Notes: generated by a model not told the origin, from the letters alone. Positions 49,915 through 59,959 are shown, counted from the stretch's first letter. The stretch is DNA of 64,000 nt from Thermohalobaculum sp963721105 (GCA_963721105.1 CAVRHY010000019.1:310001-374000), one strand, 5' to 3'. Numbers and translations are program-made.

Positions 49915-50034
49915 ATGCGAACGCCCATCGCCATCGTCCTGCTCCTCGCCTTCGGCACGGTCTCGGGCCCCGCCTTCGCCTCCTGCCCGCCGACGCATTA
50001 CGAGTGCGGCGAGTCGTCCTGCTGTCCGCTTTAG
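49915..50034 (+). CDS. 39-residue exported cysteine-rich peptide
   Basis: A complete very small gene. The ATG at 49915 follows AGAAGGAG at good spacing. Residues 1-23 form a clear signal peptide (MRTPIAIVLLLAFGTVSG then PAFA). The predicted mature peptide is only 16 residues and starts SCPPTHYECGESSCCPL from the cleavage region, with four cysteines in 17 positions, two of them adjacent. The stop is 15 bases before the next exported-protein gene, so the two are probably co-translated. I know no family for it; similar short Cys-rich exported peptides can be metal-binding or signalling molecules. Confidence 0.7.
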   Translation: MRTPIAIVLLLAFGTVSGPAFASCPPTHYECGESSCCPL

Positions 50035-50048
50035 GGGGGGAGCACGCC

Positions 50049-50717
50049 ATGAAACTCCCTCTCGTTACCACTGCCCTCGCGGCGGCACTGGCCTGCGCGG
50101 TCTCGGCCATTTTCGGCACGGTCAGCGACAACGACATCCGCCGGCTGACCGGCACGGTGTCGCCGGTGCCGTTCTGGCGGCTGGCCCCGGGTATGATGTT
50201 CGAGGTCGTGGATGGGACCGACCGCGCCATGCCGATCTGCCGCTTCGCGAACGCCGCAGATGGCATCCAGCGCGAGGACCCGCGGCACGACGTCTACTAC
50301 AACGCTCTGGGGCGGAACTTCCCGGTGCCGACGCTGCTCGGCCAGATCGTCAAGCTGAACGGCTGGACGATGCAGGTCTCGCTGGACTGGACGGCCTATG
50401 CCGAAGGGCTGGACGCCGGTTTCCGCGGCGAGGTCGACCACAACTGCGAGACGGCGGCACAGCGTGCCTACAAGCGCCAGAACGTCGTCTGCATCGTCGA
50501 CAGCGTGCTGCGCAAACCCGACGACAACGAGATCGTCGCCGTGCGCTTCAAGCCCTACGGCTTCACGCCGGCGAACGCCGAGACCTTCCCGCTCTGCCCG
50601 CTGCGGCTGCGGGACGATCTCTTCTGGGAGATACGGCGGACGTTCATCTCGGTCGCGGCGGCCCATGGCGGGGCCGATCCGCCCGGTGCCGCCCAGGTCG
50701 CGGCGCTCTCCGGCTGA
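50049..50717 (+). CDS. Exported protein, unknown function
   Basis: A 222-residue protein with a signal peptide (LVTTALAAALACAVSA). The mature part has four cysteines (PICRF, HNCET, VVCIV, PLCPL) and motifs VSPVPFWRLAPGMMFEVVDG and VYYNALGRNFPVPTLLGQIV. No family recognised. The ATG at 50049 follows a GGGGGGGAG ribosome-binding site. It is downstream of the 39-residue peptide gene and convergent with truB; its stop codon lies within a perfect hairpin shared with the truB stop. Confidence 0.75.
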   Translation: MKLPLVTTALAAALACAVSAIFGTVSDNDIRRLTGTVSPVPFWRLAPGMMFEVVDGTDRAMPICRFANAADGIQREDPRHDVYYNALGRNFPVPTLLGQIVKLNGWTMQVSLDWTAYAEGLDAGFRGEVDHNCETAAQRAYKRQNVVCIVDSVLRKPDDNEIVAVRFKPYGFTPANAETFPLCPLRLRDDLFWEIRRTFISVAAAHGGADPPGAAQVAALSG

Positions 50718-50733
50718 GGCTGCTGCCTCAGCC
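50712..50733. terminator. Bidirectional hairpin between convergent genes
   Basis: Perfect 9-base stem GGCTGAGGC / GCCTCAGCC with a TGCT loop. Each arm contains one stop codon: that of the exported protein (50715-50717) and that of truB (50728-50730). No T-run follows on either side, so termination strength is uncertain. Confidence 0.5.
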
Positions 50734-51643
50734 CTGCCCCGGGCCGACGAAGACCCGGCTCGGGTGCAGCATCCCGGCCTTGTACATGACGACCGCGACC
50801 GGCCGCCCGTCCAGCGAGGCCCAGGCCTCGTCGCCATAGTCCAGGTCGGTCGAGGTCACCGGCGCCGCGTTGCCGTTCCGCAGCCGCGCCGCCTCGGACG
50901 CGCGCACCCGCACCTCGGGCAGATCGGCCAGCCCGGCCTCCAGCGGCAGCAGCCATTCCTCGCCGCCTTCCTCCCGGATCGAATCCAGCCGGTCGAAGGG
51001 CAGCGCTCCCTCCAGCGTGAACCCGCCGCTGGCCGTCCGCGCCAGCCGGGCGACATGCGCGTGGCAGCCGAGCGCCTCGCCCAGGTCGCGGGCGATCGAG
51101 CGCACATAGCCGCCCTTGCCGCAGACCATCTCCAGCTCGGCCGTGTCGGCGTCGGGCCGGGCGACCAGCCGCAGGCTCTCGACCCAGAGCGGCCGCGCCG
51201 CCAGGTCCATCTCGACCCCCTCGCGCGCCAGGTCATAGGCCCGCTCGCCCTCGACGCGCACGGCCGAGAACTGCGGCGGCACCTGCTCGATCTCGCCCTC
51301 GAAGGCCGGCAGCGCCGCAAGCGATCTCGTCGTCAGTCGGCCGCCGGTCCGATGTCGCGATGACCGCGCCCTCGGTGTCGTCCGTCGCCGTGCGCGCTCC
51401 GAACCGGACGGTGAAGCGATAGGTCTTCAGCCCCTCCTGCGCGTGCGGAACGGTCTTGGTCGCCTCGCCGAAGGCCACGGCCAGCAGGCCGGTCGCCAGC
51501 GGGTCCAGCGTGCCGGCATGACCCGCCTTCTGCGCCTGGAAGGCCCAGCGCGCCTTGTTGACGACGGCGGTCGAGGTGATGCCGGCGGGCTTGTCGACGA
51601 TCAACCAGCCGTCGACCGCCCGCCCCTTGCGCTTGCGTGCCAT
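50728..51643 (-). CDS. truB: tRNA pseudouridine(55) synthase (one frame break)
   Basis: About 304 residues after correction. The catalytic Asp lies in KAGHAGTLDPLATGLLAVAF (residues about 40-60). Further family motifs are WLIVDKPAGITSTAVVNKAR, PPQFSAVRVEGERAYDLARE and GKGGYVRSIARDLGEALG. It converts U55 of tRNAs to pseudouridine. One extra G at about 51318-51323 breaks the frame just before the conserved PPQFSA segment. The ATG at 51643 has only a weak ribosome-binding site. It is divergent from mfd; rbfA, its common partner, is absent. Confidence 0.94.
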
Positions 51644-51830
51644 GGCCGCGCCCGTAATCCGCCGGGCACCGGATGTCCAGCCGTCCCGGCAGCGCTCGCC
51701 GCCGGGACGACCGCCGGGCGGGCCCGCCCCGCGCCCGCCCCGACGCCCGCGTGGCGCACGTCGCCGCACCGTCCTCGCCGACGCGCGTGCCGACTTGCAC
51801 AGCCGCCCGCCCGGCGCTACCTCGCGCAGC

Positions 51831-54800
51831 ATGACGCACGTGGCAAAGATCGCCCCGGGCGCCGTCACCGTTGGCGGCGCTCCCGAGGGGTGGGACGCGA
51901 AACTTCTGGCCGACCAGGTCGCAAAGACCGCCGGTCCGATCATCCATGTCGCCCGCGACGACGCACGCGCCGCCGCGATGGCCGAGGCGCTGGGCGTCTT
52001 CGCGCCATCCCTGCCGGTGCTGCACCTGCCGGCCTGGGACTGCCTGCCCTATGACCGCGTCTCGCCGAATCCGGAAATCAGCGCAGCCCGCATGGCGACG
52101 CTCGCCACGCTGTCGCACGACTGGGACCGCCCCTCGGTCATCCTGACCACCGTCGCCGCCGCGACCCAGCTCGTCCCCGCCCGCGACATCCTGCGCGAAC
52201 TCAGCTTCAAGGCGGCCGTGGGTCGCCAGGTCGACGTCGACGCGCTGGTGCGCTGGCTGACCGACATGGGCTTCAACCGCGCCTCGACCGTCATCGAGCA
52301 CGGCGACTTCGCCGTCCGCGGCGGCATCATCGACCTCTACGCGCCGGGCGACGCGCTGCCCGTGCGGCTCGACTTCTTCGGCGACGTGCTGGAAGGCGCG
52401 CGGCGCTTCGACCCGGAAAGCCAGCGCACCGTCGAGAAGGTCAAGCGCGTCGAGCTGGCGCCCGGCCTCCGAGGTCGTCCTCGACCCCACCTCGATCCAG
52501 CGCTTCCGCACCCGCTACCGCGAGACCTTCGGCGCCGCCCGCCCCGACGACCCGCTCTACGCCGCCGTCTCCGAGGGCCGCAAGTACCAGGGCATGGAGC
52601 ACTGGGTCGCCCTCTTCCACGAGCGCATGGCGACCGTCTTCGACTACCTGCCGGGCGCCCAGGTGACGCTCGACCACCGCGCCGAGGACGCCGCCACCGC
52701 CCGCTTCGACATGATCGCCGAGCACTACCAGGCGCGCGTCGATGCCGGCGCCCGCACCGAGCTTCCCTACCGCCCCTGCCCGCCCGCGCTGCTCTACCTC
52801 GACGAGGCGGGCTGGCAGGCGGCGCTGTCCGCCCGCCCCGTCCGCCGCTTCGACGCCCAGAAGCTGCCGGTCGGCCCGGGCGTCATCGACGCCGGCGCCC
52901 GCATCGGCCGCAGCTTCGCCCCGGAACGCCAGCAGGAGGGCGTCAACGTCTTCGAGGCGCTGGTCGCGCACGCGAAGGCCCGCGCGAAGGACGGCCCCGT
53001 CGTCATCGCCTCGTATTCAGAGGGCGCGCGCGAGCGGCTCGGCTCGCTGATGGCCGATTACGGGCTCCAGGGCGCCCGCCAGGTCGCCGCCTGGAAGGAC
53101 GTGCAGCCCGGCGTGAATCTTGCCGTCTGGGGGCTCGAGCAGGGCTTCGAGGCGCCCGGCCTCACCGTCATCTCCGAGCAGGACGTCCTCGGCGACCGGC
53201 TGATCCGCAAGGCGCGCCGCGCCAAGCGCGCCGAGAACTTCCTGACCGAGCACCAGTCACTGACGCCGGGCGACCTCGTCGTCCATGTCGACCACGGCGT
53301 CGGCCGGTATACCGGGCTGGAAACCGTCACCGCCGCCGGCGCGCCGCATGAATGTCTGGCGCTGGAATACCACAACGGCGACCGGCTGTTCCTGCCCGTC
53401 GAGAACATCGAGCTCCTGACCCGCTACGGCCAGGAGACGGGCGAGCTCGACCGCCTCGGCGGCGGCGCCTGGCAGGCCAAGAAGGCCAAGCTGAAGCAGC
53501 GCATCCGCGACATGGCCGAGCGCCTGATCGCCGTCGCCGCCCAGCGCGCGCTCCGCAAGGCCGACGTGCTCGAGCCCGACACCGGCGCCTACGAGCGCTT
53601 CTGCACCCGCTTCCCCTACCAGGAGACCGACGACCAGCTCCGCGCTATCGCCGACGTGCTGGCCGACATGGCCTCGGGCACCCCGATGGACCGGCTGATC
53701 GTCGGCGATGTCGGCTTCGGCAAGACCGAGGTGGCGCTCCGCACCGCCTTCATCGCCGCCATGTCCGGGGTACAGGTCGCCGTCATCGCGCCGACCACCC
53801 TGCTGGCCCGCCAGCACGCCAAGACCTTCCGCGACCGCTTCGCCGGCACCGGGCTCCGCGTCCGGCAGCTCTCGCGCTTCGTCGGCACGAAGGAGGCCAC
53901 CGAGACGCGCAAGGGCCTGGAAGATGGCTCCGTCTCCATCGTCGTCGGCACGCACGCGCTGCTGGCCAAGTCGGTGAAGTTCTGCAAGCTCGGCCTCCTC
54001 GTCATCGACGAGGAGCAGCATTTCGGCGTTGCCCACAAGGAGCGCCTGAAGGCGCTGCGCGCCGACGTCCACGTCCTTACCATGACCGCGACGCCGATCC
54101 CGCGCACCCTGCAACTCGCCATGACCGGCGTGCGCGAGTTGTCCGTCATCGCCACCCCGCCCGTCGATCGCCTTGCCGTCCGCACCTACGTCTCGCCCTT
54201 CGACCCGGTGACCGTGCGCGAGGCGCTGCTGCGCGAGCGCTACCGCGGCGGGCAGGCGTTCTACGTCGCGCCGCGCATCGCTGACCTGCCCGAGGCCGAG
54301 CAGTTCCTCAAGGACCATGTGCCCGAGGTCAGCTACATCGTCGCGCACGGCCAGATGGCGGCAACCGAGCTCGACGACCGGATGAACGCCTTCTACGACG
54401 GCCGCTACGACGTGCTGCTCTCGACGACAATCGTCGAGTCGGGCCTCGACATCCCGACGGCGAACACGCTGATCGTCCACCGTGCCGACATGTTCGGCCT
54501 GGCCCAGCTCTACCAGCTTCGCGGCCGCGTCGGCCGGGCCAAGCTGCGCGCCTACGCCTACCTGACGACCGAGCCGCGCAAGCCCCTGAGCCCGCAGGCC
54601 GAGCGCCGGCTCAAGGTGCTGGGCTCGCTCGACACGCTCGGGGCCGGCTTCCAGCTGGCCAGCCACGACCTCGACATCCGCGGCGCCGGCAACCTGCTGG
54701 GCGAGGAGCAGTCCGGCCACATCCGCGAGGTCGGTTTCGAACTTTACCAGGAGATGCTCGAGGAGGCGATCGCGCGGCTCCGCACCGGCGAGGACGTCGA

Positions 54801-55281
54801 GCCCGAGACCGGGGGCGGCTGGTCGCCGCAGATCAACCTCGGCGTCCCGGTCCTGATCCCCGACGACTACGTGCCGGACCTCGACGTCCGCCTGGGCCTC
54901 TACCGGCGCCTGTCGACGCTCGACACTCGGGCCGATCTGGAAGGCTTCGCCGCCGAGTTGCACGACCGCTTCGGCAAGCTGCCACCCGATGTCGAGACGC
55001 TGCTGAAGATCGTCCAGGTCAAGGCCACGTGCAAACGCGCCGGCATCGAGCGGCTGGACACCGGTCCCAAGGGTGCGACCGTCGCCTTCCGCAACAACAA
55101 GTTCGCCGACCCGGCCGGCCTCGTCGTCTACCTGAACGCCCAGAACGGCCAGGCCAAGGTGCGCGACAACCGGCTGGTGATCCGCCGCGACTGGAGATCG
55201 GACAAGGACCGCGTGCGCGGCGCCTACACCATCGCGCGCGACCTGGCGAAGCTGGCCGAGAAGGCAGGCAAGGCCGCCTGA
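51831..55281 (+). CDS. mfd: Transcription-repair coupling factor (one frame break)
   Basis: About 1149 residues after correction, the normal Mfd length. UvrB-homology modules (AWDCLPYDRVSPNPEISAAR; GGIIDLYAPGDALPVRLDFF), the RNA-polymerase interaction domain (PGDLVVHVDHGVGRYTGLE), and an SF2 translocase with Walker A VGDVGFGKTEVALRTAF, DEEQHFGVAHKERLK and TMTATPIPRTLQLAM are visible, followed by the C-terminal TRCF domain. It releases stalled RNA polymerase at lesions and recruits UvrA. One extra G at 52464-52465 breaks the frame in module 2, most likely a read error. The ATG at 51831 has a weak ribosome-binding site. Confidence 0.95.
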
Positions 55282-55335
55282 GGGCGGCCTCCGCCGCGCC
55301 CCTGTCTTCGTCGCCACGGTGCCGCCCATCCGCCG

Positions 55336-55351
55336 TTAACCACTCGTTAAC
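55336..55351. promoter_or_regulatory. CtrA-type binding site upstream of comM
   Basis: TTAA (55336-55339), seven bases, then TTAAC (55347-55351): a perfect match to the CtrA consensus TTAA-N7-TTAAC in a GC-rich background where TTAA is rare. It ends 27 bases before the comM start. In several alphaproteobacteria CtrA controls competence-type genes including comM. Confidence 0.7.
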
Positions 55352-55378
55352 CGCGTTGCGGCCAATCTCGGCGGGCAA

Positions 55379-56905
55379 TTGCAATCGGAGTCCCGCCTGG
55401 CCAGCCGCGCCCATACCGTCGCGTTCCTGGGCGTCGACGCGAAGCCGGTCGAGGTGCAGTGCGCCATCTCGCCCGGCCTGCCGGCCTTCAGCGTCGTCGG
55501 CCTGCCGGACAAGGCGGTCTCGGAGTCGAAGGAGCGTGTGCGCGCCGCGATCTCGGCGATCGGCATCGCACTGCCGGCCAGCCGGATCACCATCAACCTG
55601 TCGCCCGCCGACCTGCCCAAGGCCGGCTCGCATTACGACCTGCCGATCGCGCTGGCGCTGATGACCGCGCTCGACGTGCTGCCGGCCGATATCGCCGACA
55701 GCCATGTCACGATGGGCGAGCTGTCGCTGGACGGCGAGATCAAGCCCGTGCAGGGTGCCCTGCCCGCCGCCGTCGCGGCTGCGGCGCAGAACCGCGGCCT
55801 GATCTGCCCCGAGGCCTGCGGGCGCGAGGCCGCCTGGGTCGGCGCCGCCGAGATCATAGCACCCGGCTCGCTGATCGCGCTGGTCAACCACTTCACCGGC
55901 CGCGATCCCCTGCCCTCGCCCGAGCCCGGCGCGGTCTCGGCGCGCCGCTCGGCCGCCGACCTGATCGACGTCAAGGGCCAGGAGACGGCGCGCCGGGCGC
56001 TGGAGGTCGCCGCCGCCGGCAACCACCACATCCTGATGGTCGGCGAGCCGGGGTCGGGCAAGTCGATGCTGGCGAGGCGCCTGACCGGCATCATGCCGCT
56101 GCTGACGCCCGAGGAGGCGCTGGAGGTCGCGATGATCCGCTCGCTGGCCGACATGGCCGGCGACGGCGCGGTCGGCACGATCTGCCGCGAGCGACCCTAT
56201 CGCGACCCGCACCACTCGGCCTCGATGGCGGCGATGGTCGGCGGCGGCAAGAACGCCCGGCCGGGCGAGATCAGCCTGGCGCATCGCGGCGTGCTGTTCC
56301 TGGACGAGTTGCCCGAGTTCGGCCGGCCGGTGCTCGAGGCGCTGCGACAGCCGATCGAGACCGGCGAGGCGGTGGTGGCGCGTGCGACGGCGCACGTGAA
56401 GTATCCGGCGCGCTTCCTGCTGGCGGCGGCGATGAACCCGTGCCGCTGCGGTTACCTGACCGATCCCGGCCGCGCCTGCTCGCGCGCGCCGCGCTGCGGG
56501 GCCGACTACCAGTCGCGGATCTCCGGGCCGCTGCTCGACCGCTTCGACATCCGCATCGAGGTGCCGCCCGTTTCGGCCGATGTTCTGACCCTGCCGGCGC
56601 ATGGCGAGAGTTCGCAGAAGGTCGCGCACCGCGTCGACCAGGCGCGCGGCGCCCAGATGGAGCGCACGAACGGCGCCCGCCTGACCAATGCCGAGCTGGA
56701 GGGCGAGATCCTCGAGCGCGTCGCCAGCCCCGACGAGCCCGGCCAGCTCATGCTGCGCGAGGCCGCCGACCGCTTCCGCTACACCGCGCGCGGCTATCAC
56801 CGCGTGCTCCGCCTGGCCCGGACGCTGGCCGACCTCGACGGCTCGACGGCCGTGCGCAAGGTGCATATCGCCGAGGCTATCAGCTATCGCCGGGCCATGA
56901 GCTGA
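55379..56905 (+). CDS. comM: YifB/ComM-family Mg-chelatase-like AAA ATPase
   Basis: A 508-residue ComM helicase-type protein. The N-terminal LonC-like domain (FLGVDAKPVEVQCAISPGLP) is followed by the AAA core with Walker A VGEPGSGKSMLARRLTGIMP and Walker B GVLFLDELPEFGRP, a Cys cluster (PCRCGYLTDPGRACSRAPRC) and SGPLLDRFDIRIEVP. ComM promotes branch migration during natural transformation. The start is uncertain: TTG at 55379 is used here, but relatives begin close to ASRAHTVAFLG, so a CTG near 55397 preceded by GGAG is possible. A CtrA-type site lies just upstream. The gene is convergent with rimO. Confidence 0.92.
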   Translation: MQSESRLASRAHTVAFLGVDAKPVEVQCAISPGLPAFSVVGLPDKAVSESKERVRAAISAIGIALPASRITINLSPADLPKAGSHYDLPIALALMTALDVLPADIADSHVTMGELSLDGEIKPVQGALPAAVAAAAQNRGLICPEACGREAAWVGAAEIIAPGSLIALVNHFTGRDPLPSPEPGAVSARRSAADLIDVKGQETARRALEVAAAGNHHILMVGEPGSGKSMLARRLTGIMPLLTPEEALEVAMIRSLADMAGDGAVGTICRERPYRDPHHSASMAAMVGGGKNARPGEISLAHRGVLFLDELPEFGRPVLEALRQPIETGEAVVARATAHVKYPARFLLAAAMNPCRCGYLTDPGRACSRAPRCGADYQSRISGPLLDRFDIRIEVPPVSADVLTLPAHGESSQKVAHRVDQARGAQMERTNGARLTNAELEGEILERVASPDEPGQLMLREAADRFRYTARGYHRVLRLARTLADLDGSTAVRKVHIAEAISYRRAMS

Positions 56906-56963
56906 CCCGCCCGTCCCCGGCGGGATGCGCGGTCTCGCGGGGCACCACGCAGGCCCGGCGCCG

Positions 56964-58334
56964 TCAGACGCGCCGGCCCCAGAGGTCGTACTCCGACGCC
57001 TCGTCCACCTCGACGCGGACGATCTCGCCGGGCGCCAGCCCCTCGAAGCCCTCGTCGATGAAGAGATTGCCGTCGATCTCGGGCGCGTCGCCCTTCGTGC
57101 GGCAGGTCGCGCCCTCGCCATCGACGCTGTCGACGATGACGTCCATGCGCCGGCCGACCTTCGCCGCCAGCTTCGCCGCCGAGATGCGGGTCGCGTGCGC
57201 CATGAAGCGGTCCCACCGCTCCTGCTTTACCTCGGCCGGCACGTGGCCGGGCAGATCGTTCGCCGCGGCGCCGCGGACGTCCTCGTACTGGAAGCAGCCG
57301 ACGCGATCCAACTGTGCCTCCTCCAGCCAGTCGAGCAGATGCCTGAAATCGTCCTCGGTCTCGCCCGGGAAGCCGACGATGAAGGTCGAGCGCACCGTGA
57401 TGTCCGGGCAGACGGCGCGCCACCCCGCCAGCCGCTCCAGCACCTTCGCCTCGTTCGCCGGCCGGCGCATGGCGCGCAGCACCGAGGGCGCGGCGTGCTG
57501 GAACGGGATGTCCAGGTAAGGCAGCACCAGCCCGTCGGCCATCAGCGGGATCAGCTGATCGACATGCGGGTAGGGGTAGACGTAGTGCAGCCGCACCCAG
57601 GCTCCGCTGCCGCCCAGCGCGCGGGCGAGATCGGTGATGTGGGCGCGCACGCCGCCCAATTCGGCGTGCTTCAGGTCGACGCCGTAGGCGCTGGTGTCCT
57701 GGCTGATGACCAGCAGCTCGCGCACCCCGGCCTCGACCAGCTTTTCCGCCTCGCGCACCACGGCGCGGGCCGGGCGCGAGGCCAACTTTCCACGCATCTG
57801 CGGGATGATGCAGAAGCGGCAGGCGTGATTGCAGCCCTCGGAGATCTTCAGATAGGCGTAGTGTCGCGGCGTCAGGCGCACGCCCGAGGCCGGGATCAGG
57901 TCGACCTTGTGGTCCGGCGACGGCGGCACGGCGCCGTGCACCGCGTCCAGCACGGCCTCGTACTGGTGCGGCCCGGTCACGGCCAGCACGGCTGGGTGCG
58001 CCGCGCGGATCGCCGTGTCCTCGACGCCCAGGCAACCGGTGACGATGACGCGGCCGTTCTCGCGCAATGCCTCGCCGATCGCCTCCAGGCTCTCGGCCTT
58101 GGCGCTGTCCAGGAACCCGCAGGTGTTGACGATCACGGCGTCGGCGCCGGCATAGTCGGGCGAGATCGCGTAGCCCTCGGCGCGCAACCGCGTCAGGATC
58201 CGCTCGCTGTCGACCAGCGCCTTGGGGCACCCCAGCGAAACCATGCCGATCCGCGGCTGGCCGGCGCGGGGCGGCTCGTGGGACAGGCGCGGCGCGGCGA
58301 CATCGGGCCGCAGGTCGGGTGGGTTCCGGAACAT
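56964..58334 (-). CDS. rimO: Ribosomal protein S12 methylthiotransferase
   Basis: A 456-residue radical-SAM methylthiotransferase. The N-terminal UPF0004 domain binds one cluster through LGCPKALVDSE, NTCGFLDSAKAES and VTGCLG; the radical-SAM cluster is in EGCNHACRFCIIPQMRG (C-x3-C-x2-C, about residues 165-181); a TRAM domain ends the protein. It adds a methylthio group to Asp88 of ribosomal protein S12. The DIPFQH and FIVGFPGETEDDF motifs separate RimO from MiaB only weakly, but overall pattern and length fit RimO. Confidence 0.94.
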   Translation of the reverse strand: MFRNPPDLRPDVAAPRLSHEPPRAGQPRIGMVSLGCPKALVDSERILTRLRAEGYAISPDYAGADAVIVNTCGFLDSAKAESLEAIGEALRENGRVIVTGCLGVEDTAIRAAHPAVLAVTGPHQYEAVLDAVHGAVPPSPDHKVDLIPASGVRLTPRHYAYLKISEGCNHACRFCIIPQMRGKLASRPARAVVREAEKLVEAGVRELLVISQDTSAYGVDLKHAELGGVRAHITDLARALGGSGAWVRLHYVYPYPHVDQLIPLMADGLVLPYLDIPFQHAAPSVLRAMRRPANEAKVLERLAGWRAVCPDITVRSTFIVGFPGETEDDFRHLLDWLEEAQLDRVGCFQYEDVRGAAANDLPGHVPAEVKQERWDRFMAHATRISAAKLAAKVGRRMDVIVDSVDGEGATCRTKGDAPEIDGNLFIDEGFEGLAPGEIVRVEVDEASEYDLWGRRV

Positions 58335-58400
58335 CCGCGCGACTTAGTGCGTCTGCTCCCCGCGGGCAATCCGGTCCCGGGCGGTGGGCGCGCCGGCCGC

Positions 58401-58423
58401 ATGGTGACAGTGTCGCATACCAT
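58401..58423. promoter_or_regulatory. Nested inverted repeat upstream of cydAB
   Basis: ATGGT (58401-58405) and ACCAT (58419-58423) flank the nine-base palindrome GACA-G-TGTC (58406-58414). It lies about 60 bases upstream of the cydA start and could bind a redox or oxygen regulator. No FNR-type box is seen. Confidence 0.4.
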
Positions 58424-58484
58424 CGCGTGCCAGCGCGCTAGGTAAAGCCTCAGACCGACGGGGCAGGATACCGGAGGAGCGCAC

Positions 58485-59954
58485 ATGGACACCGGTTGGT
58501 TCACCGGCTTAGAGGCGATCGACCTGGCGCGCATCCAGTTCGCGTTCACCGTCTCCTTCCACATCACCTTCCCCGCCTTCACGATCGGCCTGGCCAGCTA
58601 CCTCGCCATGCTCGAGGCGCTCTGGCTCAAGACAGGCGACGACGGCTACATGCGCGTCTTCGACTACTGGAAGACCATCTTCGCCGTCGCCTTCGGCATG
58701 GGCGTCGTCTCGGGCATCGTCATGACCTACCAGTTCGGCACGAACTGGTCGGTCTTCGCCGACCGGACGGGGCCGGTGCTGGGGCCGCTGCTGGGCTACG
58801 AGGTGCTGACCGCGTTCTTCCTCGAGGCCGGCTTCCTGGGCGTCATGCTGTTCGGCCGGCAGAGGGTCGGGCCGGGCTTGCACTTCGTCGCGACGCTGAT
58901 GGTGGCAGGCGGCACGCTGCTCTCGGCCTTCTGGATCCTCAGCGCGAACTCCTGGATGCAGACGCCAGCGGGCTACGGCACGAACGCCGATGGGCAGTTC
59001 GTCGCGCTGGACTGGTGGAAGGTGATCTTCAACCCCTCCTTCCCCTACCGGTTGACGCACATGGTGCTGGCAGCCTACCTGACGACTGCCTTCGTCGTCG
59101 GCGCGGTCGGCGCCTGGCACCTGCTGCGCGGCAGGGCGAGCCCCGGGGCGAATCCGGCCGCGCGGACGATGTTCTCGATGGCGATGTGGATGGCGCTGCT
59201 GGTCGCGCCGGTGCAGATCGCGGTCGGGGACCTTCACGGGCTGAACACGCTGGAGCACCAGCCCGCCAAGATCGCCGCGATGGAGGGCCATTACCAGGCC
59301 CACGAGGGTGCCGCGCCCCTGGTCCTGTTCGGCCTGCCCGACGACAAGACGCAGCGCATCACGCACACGGTCGAGATCCCGCATCTCGGCTCGCTGATCC
59401 TGACGCACTCGTGGGACGGCAAGGTGCCCGCCCTGTCGGAGTTTCCGCCCGAGAACCGTCCATCCGCCGAGGTCATCTTCTGGACCTTCCGGCTGATGGT
59501 GGCGATCGGGCTGGCGATGGTCGGCATCGGCCTCTGCTCGGGCCTCGCGCGCTGGCGCGGGCATCTCTACGACTGGACATGGCTGCACCGCGCCGCGGTG
59601 CTGGCCGGGCCGCTTGGCTTCGTCGCCGTGCTGGCCGGCTGGATCACCACCGAGGTCGGCCGGCAGCCCTACGTCGTCTACGGGCTGATGCGCACCGTCG
59701 ATGCCGCCTCGCCGATCTCGGCGCCGGCGGTCGAGGGGTCGCTGATCGCCTTCATCCTGGTCTATTTCGCCATCTTCGGCGCCGGCACCTTCTACATCCT
59801 GCGCCTGATGGCGCGGACGCCGGGGGCCGGCAACGGCAGCGGCCCCGGTCCCGGCCCCGGCGAGGACATGGGCGATGGCGGCCCGGTTCGGGCCGCGGGC
59901 ATCACGTCGGCCGCGAGCGTGCAGCCGCGGCGACCGGCGGCGGCAGGGGAGTAG
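58485..59954 (+). CDS. cydA: Cytochrome bd-type (cyanide-insensitive) ubiquinol oxidase subunit I
   Basis: A 489-residue haem-bearing subunit. Family features include QFAFTVSFHITFPAFTIGLA with an axial His near residue 26, the Glu-containing FGMGVVSGIVMTYQFGTNWS, the quinol-loop region with GDLHGLNTLEHQPAKIAAME, and WITTEVGRQPYVVYGLMRT. The quinol-binding loop is short, as in CIO-type oxidases. It reduces O2 to water with quinol electrons in the inner membrane. The last 45 residues (GNGSGPGPGPGEDMGDGG onward) form an unusual Gly/Pro/Ala tail. The ATG at 58485 follows GGAGG. Confidence 0.95.
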   Translation: MDTGWFTGLEAIDLARIQFAFTVSFHITFPAFTIGLASYLAMLEALWLKTGDDGYMRVFDYWKTIFAVAFGMGVVSGIVMTYQFGTNWSVFADRTGPVLGPLLGYEVLTAFFLEAGFLGVMLFGRQRVGPGLHFVATLMVAGGTLLSAFWILSANSWMQTPAGYGTNADGQFVALDWWKVIFNPSFPYRLTHMVLAAYLTTAFVVGAVGAWHLLRGRASPGANPAARTMFSMAMWMALLVAPVQIAVGDLHGLNTLEHQPAKIAAMEGHYQAHEGAAPLVLFGLPDDKTQRITHTVEIPHLGSLILTHSWDGKVPALSEFPPENRPSAEVIFWTFRLMVAIGLAMVGIGLCSGLARWRGHLYDWTWLHRAAVLAGPLGFVAVLAGWITTEVGRQPYVVYGLMRTVDAASPISAPAVEGSLIAFILVYFAIFGAGTFYILRLMARTPGAGNGSGPGPGPGEDMGDGGPVRAAGITSAASVQPRRPAAAGE

Positions 59955-59959
59955 CGCGG

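Noticed and set aside
53257..55329. Minus-strand frame of about 690 codons opposite mfd
   Set aside because: Antisense to the Mfd translocase; Val/Gly/Ala/Asp/Arg-rich composition with no domain.
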